This document shows positions 53,556-64,000 of a stretch of DNA of 64,000 nucleotides, piece after piece. Below the pieces are notes generated by a model, which ran no database searches, was not told the DNA's origin, and saw only the letters and a program-made list of their open reading frames with translations. The stretch is from Leguminivora glycinivorella (Eukaryota > Arthropoda > Insecta > Lepidoptera > Tortricidae): assembly GCF_023078275.1 (NCBI RefSeq), contig NC_062990.1:16321549-16385548 (forward strand). Direction: 5' to 3'. Every line of letters begins with the position of its first letter. Within the stretch, counting starts at the first letter, position 1. The position numbers were made by a program, and so were the translations under genes.

Positions 53556-53756
53556 TTATTATCATAATAAAAAGAAATATCTTGAACCAACAACTTCTTT
53601 ATGTATTCTTTATTTACAGTGCAACCCAAATCGCGCATTATTTCGTCATCTTTACGCAATTTAAAACGCCAAAACCATAGGTTAATAAAGTTCTAATATA
53701 CATTACATTACATTGTATGGAGAACGGGAATATTTCCCTAACGGTTTCACACTACA

Positions 53757-54021
53757 TAACCTAACACAAAATTTAAATTTTGAAAAAACCCCCGACTGCG
53801 ACATAGTAGACCGATTTTCATGAAACATGGCTAAGAACACTCCCGACTAACTCGGCTTTCAGACAAAAAAAACGAAATCTAAATCGATTTATCCGTTCGG
53901 GAGCTACGATGCCACAGACAAACAAACATATAGACAGACAGAAACACAGACAGACGGACAGACAGACAGACATACACGTCAAATTTATAACATCCCTTCG
54001 TTTTTGCGTCGGGGGTTAAAA
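53757..54021 (-). repeat. Family A, copy 16
   Basis: The copy is full-length. Its microsatellite is mixed ACAG/ACAA. Confidence 0.85.
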
Positions 54022-54207
54022 AGTTAGATTAATTTTCGACGGAAAACCGACACAATCCAGAAACTTATTCTTAAAGGTCAAATAATCATAATCATAATCA
54101 TAATCATTTATTGTATAATATTTTAAATATCACATGTCAATTTACAAAAAGTACAAATTTAAAATACGCATGATACAGGCTATAGTGTGTTTTTATTTTA
54201 CCAGTAA

Positions 54208-54336
54208 CGCCGTGGCTTGCGTGGGCGACGGTTGCGCGACGGCGATGCGACGCATACGAAACCAAACCTTATCGATATGGAAGTATGAGACGCGACGGCG
54301 ACGGTCGCGCGACCGTCGCCCACGCAAGACACGGCA
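54208..54336. mobile_element. 129-bp TWA-target MITE, copy 3
   Basis: It is the same family as 14363-14502, lacking an 11-bp block near the left arm. TAA lies at 54205-54207 and 54337-54339. Confidence 0.8.
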
Positions 54337-54579
54337 TAAGTAGTTAATTATAATAAAGCGCCGGATACCGCCGGATCCCCGGACCCGGCGGGCCGAATCA
54401 CTAATGACAACTGACTTTTTTTAATTTGTGGGTTACGTGGTTGATTGCTGACTTATCCGTATGGATTTTCATGCAGAGTGAAATGTCATTTGAAAATCAG
54501 TTTTTAATCTGTTGTAACAAATTTTTGAATACAGATGGCGCTTTCTTTAACCACTAGTGCAAGAAGAGGTTCAGTTCTT

Positions 54580-54745
54580 TTTAGGTCGAAACTTCGGAGG
54601 GCCCTCTGTACTGAAAAACGTCGTACGATGCATGTGCGAAAAGGAAATACGTAACTCGTGTCGATTTAAAACACTTCCTTCGGTCGTGTTTTAATTTATC
54701 GCCACTCGTTTCGACCGTTCTCTTTTTCGCACTTGTATCGTAATG
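54580..54745 (-). repeat. Family G, copy 2
   Basis: TAGGTCGAAACTTCGGAGGG, GTACTGAAAAACGTCGTACG and ATCGCCACTCGTTTCGACC are the inverse of 24116-24310. Confidence 0.65.
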
Positions 54746-54774
54746 AACTACTTATATGATGAAATCATTCCTTA

Positions 54775-55040
54775 TCGCCATAAAATATTTATACATACAT
54801 ACATACATACATACAGTCACGCCTGTATCCCATAAAGGGGTAGGCAGAGCACATGAAACTACTAAAGCTTCAGTGCCACTCTTGGCAAATAAGGGGTTGA
54901 AAGAAAACGAAACTGTGGCATTGCAGTGACAGGTTGCCAGCCTCTCGCCTACGCCACAATTTAACCCATATCCCATAGTCGCCTTCTACGACACCCACGG
55001 GAAGAAAGGGCGTGGTGAAATTCTTAACCCGTCACCACGT
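54775..55040 (-). repeat. Family M, copy 5 (full-length)
   Basis: It runs from the CATACATACATACATACA tail to GAAATTCTTAACCCGTCACC. It is the best-preserved copy in the window. Confidence 0.8.
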
Positions 55041-55397
55041 CAATATTTATACTATATAGATAATGTTTATATAAGTATATATTTTAACATACTTATTACA
55101 ATATTGACTTTAAATATTTGAGCATAATGAGCATGTTTCTCCGAAATAAAATTAAATAATTTTCCCATACGAGGAATTCCGATGGCTAAACCGACTACAT
55201 CACCATAAAATAAATGTTTGAGTGTACCTTTCGAAACCGTGAAATATTTTTGATCTATGAAAATTTTAATCGAATGCTTTTTTACGAAAATTTATATTAG
55301 AAATAGAATGTTTTTTTTTCTCGATTTTTTTTTCTAGTGATATAAAAATGTCAAGATGAAATACATAGTAAACCAGGTTTTCGAGTTACAAAATATC

Positions 55398-55500
55398 GGT
55401 ACATGCATACATAAAGGGGTAAGCAGAGCACATAAAACTACTCGTTTCAGTGCCACTCTTGGCAATTAAGGGGTTGAAAGAAAACGAAATAGTGACATTA
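55398..55500 (-). repeat. Family M, copy 6 (partial)
   Basis: CATACATAAAGGGGTAAGCAG to GGTTGAAAGAAAACGAAATAG. Confidence 0.65.
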
Positions 55501-55751
55501 TAATATAAATCGTAGTATCGATATATTAAAGTAAAAGTAGAATGGGCATTTTGTCCCATGAATGTATTATATTATACTGATGAGACATACCTCGTTTGAA
55601 AGGCATTATTTTATTAATGACAATAATGACACCAACTTTGGATTTCGTGCAGGGACTGAGCTATTTCAAAAAAGTATCGCGCATTAAAAGTATTATTTTA
55701 CAGGTATATATATTACCTGCGTATATTTTCCTATTTTCTGATCATTAAGTG

Positions 55752-56152
55752 AGCAGTTCCCGAAAACTTTGTACATAGCCACATTAGCAAATTTTAATTG
55801 AACCTATTTTGTTACCTACATTTAGTAATATAAGTCGACTACATACAGGATATACAGGATAATTGTTATAATTAAGAAAATATAGATACTAGAGAACCTT
55901 AATGACGAAATAAAACTTAAAAAAAATTCAATTCATCAAATAAATATTTTTATTTTATTTTTCTTTTTTGGGGAAAAAACAGATACAGACCAATAATATT
56001 TACAGACAAGTTATAAAATCTTACTTATAGCCTACGTCCTAACACAATTCTCACTAGGAAGTATGACCGTAGTTCTTGGTAACAAACAAAATAGGAATAA
56101 AAACAAATGATTAAACTTTCTCCTCATTTTTTGTACAAAGTTTTTTTAAGAC
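55752..56152. mobile_element. MITE, inverse copy of 52274, with insert
   Basis: The ends CAGTTCCCGAAAACTTTGTACA and TGTACAAAGTTTTTTTAAGAC are present. At about 55945-56083 unrelated DNA, similar to 980-1100, separates the two halves. Confidence 0.6.
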
Positions 56153-56504
56153 CTGCTGAAGTCATACTTATTTATCCATCTACTGAAAACGACACTTTGT
56201 AAAACTTCAAAACAATCAATGTAAGTGGCCGTGGCCCTATCGTTTTGAGCCTACACAATCGTTCAACGTCGGACCCTGATTTTATCAATAATTGCCCTAA
56301 TGTATTACAGCACGGATTATTATGTCAATCGTGTTTACAAACCGATGAATGATAGAGACACTTTTAATGATTACTTGTGTTTCCGTCTATATGTGCCTCC
56401 AAAGGCATTTTGATTTTGAACTATATGTTTCCCCTCACTAGCTCGGAAACACGTGTTTTATCGTTTAATTCTAGCGGGTAACAACGCAATATAATGAAAG
56501 AAAT

Positions 56505-56800
56505 ATCGCAACGCCTGGTTGACGTATCCGGTGACCAGAGGGCTGGCAGCTACTTTGGCCAGCGAATAAGCTTGGCCATTCAAAAAGGCAACGCTGCCAG
56601 CCTACTGGGCACCATCACCTCCGAGGATGATCTGGGGAGCATTTTCTATTTGTAAATATATATTAATTTGTGTAGTTTTAAGTTGTGTATAATTATATTA
56701 AATTGTTTAGTTTAAGTTATATATAAGTCATTGTTATGTGTTTTTTTTCTGAGAATATGATTAATAAATCATTCAATAGTCGAAAAAACAACGCAATTAA
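56505..56800 (+). pseudogene. LINE C-terminal tail (GQRISLAIQKGNAAS)
   Basis: A frame from 56505 reads KEISQRLVDVSGDQRAGSYF then GQRISLAIQKGNAASLLGTI and a stop after DDLGSIFYL, followed by a 3'-UTR. It is the best preserved of four copies of this LINE end (20118, 29445, 44925 minus). It lies beyond all catalytic domains. No target duplication was found. Confidence 0.65.
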
Positions 56801-56854
56801 TCCGATAGTGGATAAAGCTATTTGACCTTAAATATAAATAAATAAATAAAAACT

Positions 56855-56990
56855 TCGTTTCACAATTTCGTTTTCTTTCAACCCCTTTTTGCCAAGAGTG
56901 GCACTGGAACTCGAGTAGTTCATGTGCTCTGCCTACCCCTTATGGGATACAGGCGTGATTGTATGTATGTATGTAAATAAAAACTTACAT
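56855..56990 (+). repeat. Family M, copy 7 (3' half)
   Basis: CACAATTTCGTTTTCTTTCAA to GGCGTGATTGTATGTATGTATG. Confidence 0.7.
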
Positions 56991-57784
56991 ATATATATTA
57001 TAGGACATTCTTACACAGATTGACTGAGGCCCACGGTAAGCTTAAGAAGGCTTGTGTTGTGGCTACTCAGACAACGATATGTAATTATGTATAATATAGA
57101 AATACTTATATACATAGAAAACATCCATGACTCAGGAGCAAATATCTGTGCTCATCACACAAATAAATGCCCTTACCGGGAATATTTCTTAGTGTTAAGA
57201 TTATGTGTCGTTTTCTATCACTCACTGCATCACCTACTCAAATCAGTTGTTTTTTGTATCTTGTCTCCTCTACCCAAAGGTTGTCTGGCAGAGATCGCTC
57301 TTTAGTGATAAGACCGTCTGTTGTCTACCATAGTTAAAGTTGTGTTTTTTTTTAATTTCATCTTGTTACATTGGTGAGCAATAAAGAATATTTTTATTGT
57401 AGACAACTTATTCAAGCTTGTTCTCCCAAAATGTGTAGACAGAGCACATGAAACTGTTGAAGTCTCAGTGCCCATATTTCACTCCACAGTACTTATTACC
57501 CCACATTCGGTCTACTTAATCTGTCACCACAAACAAATAACAATCAAGATTAAAATATAAATAAAATGGTCTAGACACTTCATTCGTTTCGTCAACAACG
57601 TTGTTAGTATTGCAAACAAAGTCGCCATTATTTTTATAAAACGCAAACAGATCAACTAATTGTATAATATTGGCTGTGCTGACCTAAACCAATATTGGAT
57701 AGAAAAATAAATCTTTTATGAAATTGCTGTGAAGGCATAAGCTGATATTTAATCGTGTGATAATTTTATAAATCTTTATTCATT
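56991..57784. other. Mostly quiet stretch
   Basis: A degenerate family M piece (GACAGAGCACATGAAACTG) lies near 57435. No gene is recognised. Confidence 0.35.
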
Positions 57785-58295
57785 TGAGTGAATGGGGTAA
57801 GGTTTTTAAAACTCAACGATGTTGCAAAGTGTTGGAGTCGATTTTTTTGTAGCCTAGATATTTGTCCCACTGCTGGACAAAGGCTTCTCCCCGTGATTTC
57901 CACAGCTTCCATTGGTGTGCTGTTTCTGGCCAATTCATCATGAAGGTGTCAAGGTCGTCCCGCCATCTCCGTCTGGGCCTGCCTCGTCCGAGCTTAATTC
58001 TAGGCATCTATTTGGTGGCTATGCTGGGCCACCTATCCGGGTGCATGCGGCAAACGTGGCCTGCCCAGTCCTACTTTAGTCTGGCGGTTGTCCCCCACAT
58101 CAGTTATTCGTGTTTTGGAGCGCAGTGTAGTGTTTCGGATGCGATCCATCCTAGTAACACCTAAAATAGTGCGCTGCGTTGCTCGTCGGCAAACCTTCAA
58201 TATGGACTTCTGACCCTCGGTGAATGACCACGTTTGGGCACCACCGTAGGTGAGGATAGGCAGAATACACATGTCAACGATTTTGCGCTTCAGTG
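57785..58295 (-). pseudogene. RTE-type LINE ORF2 C-terminus, frameshifted
   Basis: On the minus strand the first frame (58272 to about 58090) reads CILPILTYGGAQTWSFTEGQ and KSILKVCRRATQRTILGVTR then MDRIRN. A second frame (58007-57813) reads RIKLGRGRPRRRWRDDLDTF then NWPETAHQWKLWKSRGEAFV and QQWDKYLGYKK. This matches the C-terminus of the endonuclease-reverse transcriptases of lepidopteran RTE elements (QQW-D near the stop). The catalytic endonuclease and polymerase domains are absent and at least one frameshift is present. Confidence 0.8.
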
Positions 58296-58721
58296 AGTAT
58301 TAAGTTCTGTTTTTTAATATTTCTTATAATATTAAGGGATAGTTATCTCACTTGCGAGCGAGGACCCATAAACAAGTTCAAACCACTAATCATTATAATG
58401 TATCAAAGTTTTGCCAAACTTGCAACATTTTCACAAGTCATAGTCAATACAGAACGTAGCATAGTCGGTCTGTTATAATAGGCACATGACTGAACATTTT
58501 TATTAGGTATATAACGATTTTTTAACAAGCATACGGTCCGCCTTATGGAAAGCCGTCACCGTCACCTACGGACGATTGCAACTCAAGGAGTGTCACATGC
58601 GCGTTGCCAAATCATTAGAAACTTGTACACTCCTGTTTGCTGTGTATTTAACACAGGGATAGGCGGGGGGAGGGATAAGGGAGGGGGAGGGATGGGAGGA
58701 AGATTCTAATAAATGCTGGGT

Positions 58722-58822
58722 TCTTTATTTATTTTTATGAGAGGCAAACCAGCAGACATGTCGCGATCACTGCCTCCCATGGAAACCGGATCACCTTCTG
58801 GTGCTTTGGGTTGGAGGTGCGT
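58722..58822 (+). repeat. LINE 3' fragment (GCAAACGAGCAGAC type), third copy
   Basis: ATGAGAGGCAAACCAGCAGAC, GCGATCACTGCCTCCCATGG and GGGTTGGAGGTGCG. Confidence 0.5.
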
Positions 58823-58830
58823 TCATTATA

Positions 58831-59082
58831 ACATAACCACAAAATTAAAATTTTGAAAAAACCCCCGACCGCAACATAGTAGACCGATTTTCATGAAACA
58901 TGGCTAAAAACATCCCGACTAACTCAGCTTTCAGACAAAAAAAAAACTAAATCTAAATCGGTTCATCCGTTCGGGAGCTACGATGCCACAGACAGACACA
59001 TACACAGACAGACAGACAGACAAACAGATAGACAGACACATCAAACGTATAACAGCGTCGTTTTTGCGACGGGGGTTAATAA
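58831..59082 (-). repeat. Family A, copy 17
   Basis: The copy is full-length with a small deletion at ACAGCGTCG near the end. Confidence 0.85.
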
Positions 59083-59397
59083 AATGAAGTCTCATGTTTC
59101 CATTCCTTTCCTAACACCTTTGGCGTGGAGTATAATCCTGCCAATATGGATAGAATGCGTCCAAATCGGCCTGCTATAATCTCTTTATTTTGTTCAGTTT
59201 GTAGACTACTTGTTTCGCTCTGGTAAGGAACAGAGTTAGTATAATAAGCGCACTATATCATGGCATTATTAAAACTTTTGGCAAATACCGCGAGTTGAGG
59301 GTAGTTCGCGCGTGCTCTACAGCAACGAACACAATAACAGTAGGTATGATTTAGATTTCATTATTTCATTTCCAATTAGCTACATGTGAAATAGTAC

Positions 59398-59582
59398 ACA
59401 AGTGCGAAAAAAAGGAAGTTCGAAATGAGTTGCGATAAATTCCTCTTTGGTCCTGTTTTAAAGCGACACTAGTTACGAATTTCCTTTTCGCACGTGTATC
59501 GTAAGACGTTTTACAGTACCTACAGATGCCTTCCAAACCACTTCTCGCACTAGTGCGTAAAAGAGCACCATCTTTATTGAAA
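59398..59582 (+). repeat. Family G, copy 3
   Basis: GGAAGTTCGAAATGAGTTGCG, ATTTCCTTTTCGCACGTGTA and GCACTAGTGCGTAAAAGAGC. Confidence 0.65.
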
Positions 59583-60196
59583 ATTATGTATATCTCTCAT
59601 CAAATCGATCTGTATGATCGTCAAAAATTACATCATACTCTGATCATACGAGTAATTGTGTGTCCCAATTATGATCATCATTTAGAAAGGAAAATAAATG
59701 GTTCCCCTTGTTTTGGCAAAATTTTACAACCACGAATTCTTTTTAGCATAATTTATATAAGCATAAATTGTTATGGCACAGTATAGTTATTAGTGATGTT
59801 ATAATTATACATTTATTTTTTCCTTTAATTATAGATATTTCTACGCCTATATAAGTAGTGTAAAAATACCTAATTTCGTATTTATTAACTTTGAATTATT
59901 AATTATAAAATTAATTACGCAAAGGAATAAAATCTTTACTTAAAACGAAATAAACAACTTAGAAAAAGAAAACAACCGTCAAAAGACTCTGTAGGCAGTG
60001 AAAGTTATTTGTTTATAGCCCGTCTCATTTAATTAAAATACCTAAAAAAGTAGACATAAACAATTTTATTGTTTTTTGTTAAAAATTTAAAGCAAATTCT
60101 CTACCTTTGACGCTCACTCTATTAACAATTTTTTAAATAAAAAATATGTCTATTGCTCACAGAGATTGTACTAAATACGTAGAGGTTTAATTAATG
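59583..60196. other. AT-rich quiet stretch
   Basis: Nothing recognisable is present. Confidence 0.35.
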
Positions 60197-60379
60197 TATA
60201 CTAATATTATAAATTGGAAAGTGTGTGTGTCTGTTTGTTTGTCCGTCTTTCACGTCGTCAAAACGGAGCAACGAATTGACGCGATTCTTTTAAGTGGAGA
60301 TAATTGAAGAGATGGAGAGAGTAACATAGGCTACTTTTTGCCTCTTTTTAACGCCAGCGAAGCCGCGGGAAAAAGCTAG
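60197..60379 (+). mobile_element. Helitron-like family E, copy 5
   Basis: It runs from GTATACTAATATTATAAATTGG (the TC start is mutated) to AGCCGCGGGAAAAAGCTAG before T. Confidence 0.8.
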
Positions 60380-60380
60380 T

Positions 60381-60460
60381 TTTTTTTATAGCCTATAATG
60401 TGTCCCACTGCTGGGCAAAGGCCTCCCCTGTTTTCCGCCACTTGTCACGGCTCTGTGCAT
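60381..60460 (-). repeat. RTE-type LINE 3' end
   Basis: On plus it reads TATAGCCTATAATGTGTCCC, ACTGCTGGGCAAAGGCCTCC and GCCACTTGTCACGGCTC. It abuts the end of family E copy 5. Confidence 0.65.
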
Positions 60461-60895
60461 TTATAAATCACATAATTAATTTCAACATCTCAATCTAATA
60501 GCTTTTCCATAAACTCATTATTACACTCCTCAAACTTCCAAAAGTTCCAAAACCGATTCCGTCCAGTTGGTTCCAATTCCAGGTAGTCGCTCCAGCACTG
60601 TCCTAAATTGCACCTGCAAGTCGACTTGCAAGTCAACTTGCAAGTACTCCAACTGCATCGATTGTGGAGATTCAACAAGCGGTCTAAATTAATTTTGAGC
60701 CCTGAATGACTTGATTGGATAACTTTAACACGAGGTTTATTAGTTTTAGCTAAGAGGATCGAGTAGATATACCTACTGTCAAAGTAGATACGTGGAATAA
60801 ACCATCTCTTGTCACAGGATAAACATTTTTGAACCTTAGACAAATCTAAATAATCAGGCCGAAAATGTTAAATATGCATTAAAATCAACAATAGT
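60461..60895. other. Unassigned Cys-rich open frame region
   Basis: A 117-codon frame on the minus strand (60490-60843) has eight Cys, including a cluster encoded by repeated GCAAGTCGACTTGCAAG palindromes. That cluster explains its CKLTCKSTCRC look. I recognise no domain and see no supporting signals. Confidence 0.25.
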
Positions 60896-60896
60896 T

Positions 60897-61330
60897 ATTT
60901 GTTATACAAGGGGGCAAAGTTGTATTTTAACGCCGAGTGTGGAATTGAAAAACGAGCAAGTGAAAGGATTCTATAGTTGAACCACGAGCGAAGCGAGTGG
61001 TTCGAGAATAGAATCCTAAACTTGCGAGTTTTTTAACACACGAGAAGGTAAATATTGTTGCACCCGAGTGTAACACAAAACTTTTCCCCTCACTATAGCG
61101 AGGAAACTACAACACAAAAAATGCGTTTATCACTGCTTCCAGTAGTTCCACAGGTGGTAAATCATCTTTATTACTAGATTCACCTACTTTTATCAACTTT
61201 AAAGCAGTCCATTTGACTTTATTCAAGGTCAATTTACTTTACCCACTAGTGGATAAAATGCGTTTTTACCCGCTGGTATTAAAGCACAAAACACGTGTTT
61301 CCAAGCTAGTGAGGGGAAAAGGTACATAAA
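60897..61330. repeat. GGGGGCAAAGTTGT repeat (shared with 12095-12300)
   Basis: TACAAGGGGGCAAAGTTGTA, GAGCGAAGCGAGTGGTTCG, CACCCGAGTGTAACACAAAA and AGCTAGTGAGGGGAAAAGG. It is a non-coding lepidopteran repeat of unknown class. Confidence 0.6.
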
Positions 61331-62594
61331 GGTAAAGGTTTAGGTAAGTGATTTAAGAAAATTCTAACTTTCAGGCTGCATATACAGTAAAATTCCTTGT
61401 ATTTACGTAGCATACTACGTGTGCTCAGAAACTTAAACTATCTGAAATTACCTTAAATGAATTTATTAGCATTATACTGTATGTCATTTGTAGTGACTTA
61501 CATGAAAATGTTTTCCAGAGGCTTCTGGACTTACAGTAAAATGCATGTGAAAAACTCTGAAATTATGGCATTATCGAAAAATTTAATTTTATGGGCCGAT
61601 GAAGCACCTACGAATCTGTAAAAAAAAACAAAAATTACAAAAAGTGGACTTACAGTGTTAGGCCTAACGGAGCATATTGTCGATGGCGCTTACGGCGTTA
61701 TGAGCGATGTTTGTACACAAATGCGCCGCGGGACGTAAACGCCATCGAAAATAAGGTCCCTTTACCCAGATAACGTCACACATTTTTCTTTATGGTTCCA
61801 ATCTACATTTTGTTCTTAGATTTTTTCTGTCTCTGCGAAGTTATAAGGACAGTCAAGTGAGCTGCAAAAGTGCTTGGCGAATTTGTCAATGAATTCAGTC
61901 ATAATTTTTCTATGCAAGTTCGCAGCCGACTGTACCTCCATGTCTTTAGTTTTAGTTTAACATACATACTGTACGAAAATGAAGGAAGGAGAGTTGGTGA
62001 AATTCTTAACCCGTCACCACACGGGTAAAAGTTTTAATTTGACTATAAAGTTTAAATACTGTTAAGGATTAACTGGGGGGAAAGGTAATAGGTATTAAAG
62101 TTAGTTTTGACTGCAATTACCTTTATGAGAGTTGTTTACAAGTCGTTTCTTTAAATGCTGCAGTAAAAAGTATTTTCTAATTTGCGACACCTTTTGTTTT
62201 TATTTGTCTAGACGTTATTTTTCCAAGTTAGTGAACAACAGTTAATTGTTTGGAGTAAAATAGCTGTCATTATGAATTAGTATTACGCCAATTTGAGAAT
62301 ATTATAATTACTCTCATTCGAACTGGAGGGTCATTCTGTAGGTACCTATATTGGGATGAAATAAAATTGTTTTTCTTGATAATGACAGTTGTGGTTGGAA
62401 CGAATATTTTTTAGTATAGGTAATTTGATGACAATTGCTCAAGGGATATGTACTTAACACAGTTATTTTTATGTAACAATCTTTTTTTAATGTTTAATTA
62501 CGATGTGCTTATGTTTTTTCTAGGCAATTAATTAACAATATACGTTCTTCTTTATATCCTCCTTCTGGTGAAGGATTTCAGCACAAACTTTTCT
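61331..62594. other. Mostly quiet stretch
   Basis: It contains an inverted pair at 61680-61748 (TCGATGGCGCTTACG / CGTAAACGCCATCGA) and a family M 5' scrap at about 61985-62030 (inverse). No gene is recognised. Confidence 0.4.
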
Positions 62595-62735
62595 TGTGTC
62601 ATTGTGGCGTAGGTGATACGCTGACAACCTGTCACTGCAATATAACGATTTCATTTTATTCCAACCTCACTGAAGCAGTTTCGTGTGCTTTCCTGGCCAT
62701 TTTGGAAATACAGACGTGAATTTATGTATGTACTT
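62595..62735 (+). repeat. Family M, copy 9 (diverged)
   Basis: GTGTCATTGTGGCGTAGGTG, CTGACAACCTGTCACTGCA and ATGTATGTACTTATG tail. Confidence 0.6.
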
Positions 62736-63070
62736 ATGTAGTAAACACAGACAAAAATTATTTTAAAAGATGACAGCTCGCCTTCTGTAGGTGTCAACTT
62801 CACTGTGACCCAAGTGTTTAGAAAATTGAGAGAACCGGATCTGCGTAAAATTGAATTTGTGCTCAATCCAAAGCTTATAATAAGAAGCTTTCGTGGCGCT
62901 TATATCAATGGAGTAAGATTGAAATTTGTACAGATTTTCCCATGTTATATTATAATGATTTTATGATTATTTGTGTGTGTGTGATTTTCAAACGCTCGCA
63001 TAATAAGAGGGTGTGTAGGAGAAATGATTGCTACATTTAGATTTGATGGATTAATGTAACATAAGTACAA
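62736..63070. other. Non-coding stretch
   Basis: Nothing recognisable is present. Confidence 0.35.
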
Positions 63071-63077
63071 ACACATC

Positions 63078-63433
63078 CTGATCCTGGGACCTATTCAGAG
63101 AGACGATGGCACATGGAGGATCAGGAAAAATGCCGAGATCGAGGAGCTAGTGGCCGAACCCAATATCATCGGCGAAATGAAAGCCCACAGACTTCGCTGG
63201 TTCGGACACTTAGAATGGGAAACGATCGGGCTGTCAAGAGAGCGTTCTTGGGTCGACCGGCTGGTGGCCGTCCGGCGGGTCGACCCAGGTATCGCTGGGA
63301 GGACAGTGTGGTGGCGGATCTGCGTCGGCTTCAAGTCAGTGACTGGCAAGAGGCTGCGCAGGATCGGGACAGGCGGCGGTCTCTCATTTCGGAGGCCATG
63401 ATTCACTTTGGATCGTTGAGCCAAAATAGTTAG
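63078..63433 (+). pseudogene. LINE ORF2 C-terminus with one frameshift
   Basis: The frame from 63150 reads AEPNIIGEMKAHRLRWFGHL then EWE. A one-base shift near 63215 moves the reading to AVKRAFLGRPAGGRPAGRPR, then YRWEDSVVADLRRL, WQEAAQDRDRRRSL and SEAMIHFGSLSQNS with a stop. It is the same family as 45526-46056. It lacks all catalytic motifs. Confidence 0.75.
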
Positions 63434-63441
63434 TTAAGTAC

Positions 63442-63600
63442 ATACACATACTCACGCCTGTATTCCCATTAGGGATACTTACTACCCCTAGAACACATGA
63501 AACTGCTAACGTTTCAGTGACACTTATCAATGAAGGGGTTGAAAGAAAAGGAAATTATAACATTGCAGAGAGAGGCTAGCACTCTCTCATATCCATAATG
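63442..63600 (-). repeat. Family M, copy 10 (diverged)
   Basis: ACATACACATACTCACGCCTG to CTCTCATATCCATAATGGG. It directly follows the LINE tail. Confidence 0.6.
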
Positions 63601-63605
63601 GGTTA

Positions 63606-63845
63606 TACCTCTGCCATACACTCGACGAGCGGCGTGAGAAATAGCGAGGGAAGTAGGCAGAGGCATAGTGTGGCCGCGCTACTCATCATGCTCTTCGTCA
63701 TGCTCACCGCTCCCAATTTTGTCGGTTTTTTGGCGCGAGTCGGCGGACCGACTACAACCTAGTGCGATAATCGCGCGAGTGGGGCAGTGTGTGGCCGAAG
63801 AGGGCAAGATCGCGGCAGCGCGAGGAGCATAGTGTGGCAGAGGTA
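63606..63845. mobile_element. 240-bp TTA-target MITE, GC-rich
   Basis: The ends TACCTCTGCCATACAC and (C)TATGGTGTGGCAGAGGTA-type complement (GTGTGGCAGAGGTA) are inverted. TTA lies at 63603-63605 and 63846-63848. The interior is GC-rich with GTCGGCGGACCGAC and CGCGCGAG words. Confidence 0.75.
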
Positions 63846-63860
63846 TTAAATGGCACACAT

Positions 63861-64000
63861 CATCATCCTCCTTGCGTTATCCCGGCATTCGCCATTGCTC
63901 ATGGGATCCTGGGGTCCACTTTGACAACTAGATCCCATGATTACCTTGGCACTAGTTTTACGAAAGCGACTGCCATCTCTGACCTTTCGAAGGGTAACTA
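63861..64000 (-). mobile_element. tRNA-derived SINE, cut by the window edge
   Basis: CATCATCCTCCTTGCGTTATC to GCGACTGCCATCTCTGACC is the 3' body of the family of 22801-23091. The tRNA head would lie beyond the window. Confidence 0.8.

Noticed and set aside
60490..60843. 117-codon Cys-rich ORF that might look like a secreted peptide
   Set aside because: The Cys cluster comes from a short GCAAGTCGACTTGCAAG palindromic repeat, and there is no signal peptide or family match.

Overview
This 64-kb window is repeat-dense, AT-rich DNA from an insect, almost certainly a moth or butterfly. The evidence is the set of interspersed families I recognise. They are Helitrons with a TC start and a GC-rich end hairpin followed by CTAG, tRNA-derived SINEs whose body reads like the noctuid/lepidopteran (HaSE-like) family, and several abundant elements built around GTCT/GACG/GACT tetranucleotide microsatellites. 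There are also RTE-like LINE tails and a BEL/Pao LTR element. I find no bacterial or phage features, no intact host protein-coding gene, no rRNA, no CRISPR and no convincing functional tRNA gene. It is best read as intergenic DNA or the inside of a large intron.

Layout. 1-9.2 kb is one nested stack. A Helitron-like element (1606-9175, minus strand) was invaded by a 246-bp hairpin retroposon and by a 7.07-kb Helitron (2089-9158). That Helitron carries tandem internal units and an 0.8-kb GGGANN hexamer satellite, and was itself split by a 4.15-kb terminal-inverted-repeat element that contains yet another repeat. 9.2-24.7 kb is a mosaic of microsatellite-bearing repeats, SINE-like units, LINE tails and MITEs, with a quiet stretch at about 20.6-22.8 kb. 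24.75-27.0 kb is a structurally complete but internally deleted BEL/Pao element with two 616-bp LTRs and a single gag-like ORF. 27-43 kb alternates quiet AT-rich DNA with MITEs and repeat copies. 43-47 kb holds LINE ORF2 C-termini, one split by an SINE with a clean target duplication. 47-64 kb is sparser, with Helitron-like copies, MITEs, a cluster of three CRE-type octamers near 51.5 kb, an RTE tail at 57.8-58.3 kb and a last LINE fragment, MITE and SINE at the right edge.

Nothing here forms a metabolic or defence system. The biology is transposon biology: insertion chronology, target-site choice (A|T for the Helitron, TWA for four MITE families, TA for two more, poly-A-tailed retroposons with 5-17 bp duplications) and element-borne satellite DNA. 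Several insertions can be proven in the window because the uninterrupted target is also present or can be read across the gap. The strongest candidates for something undescribed are the 4.15-kb CCCAAC-ended element with TTATAAG-rich subterminal regions, and the shared microsatellite architecture of five otherwise different repeat families. All element family names are from memory and sequence resemblance; no database search was possible.
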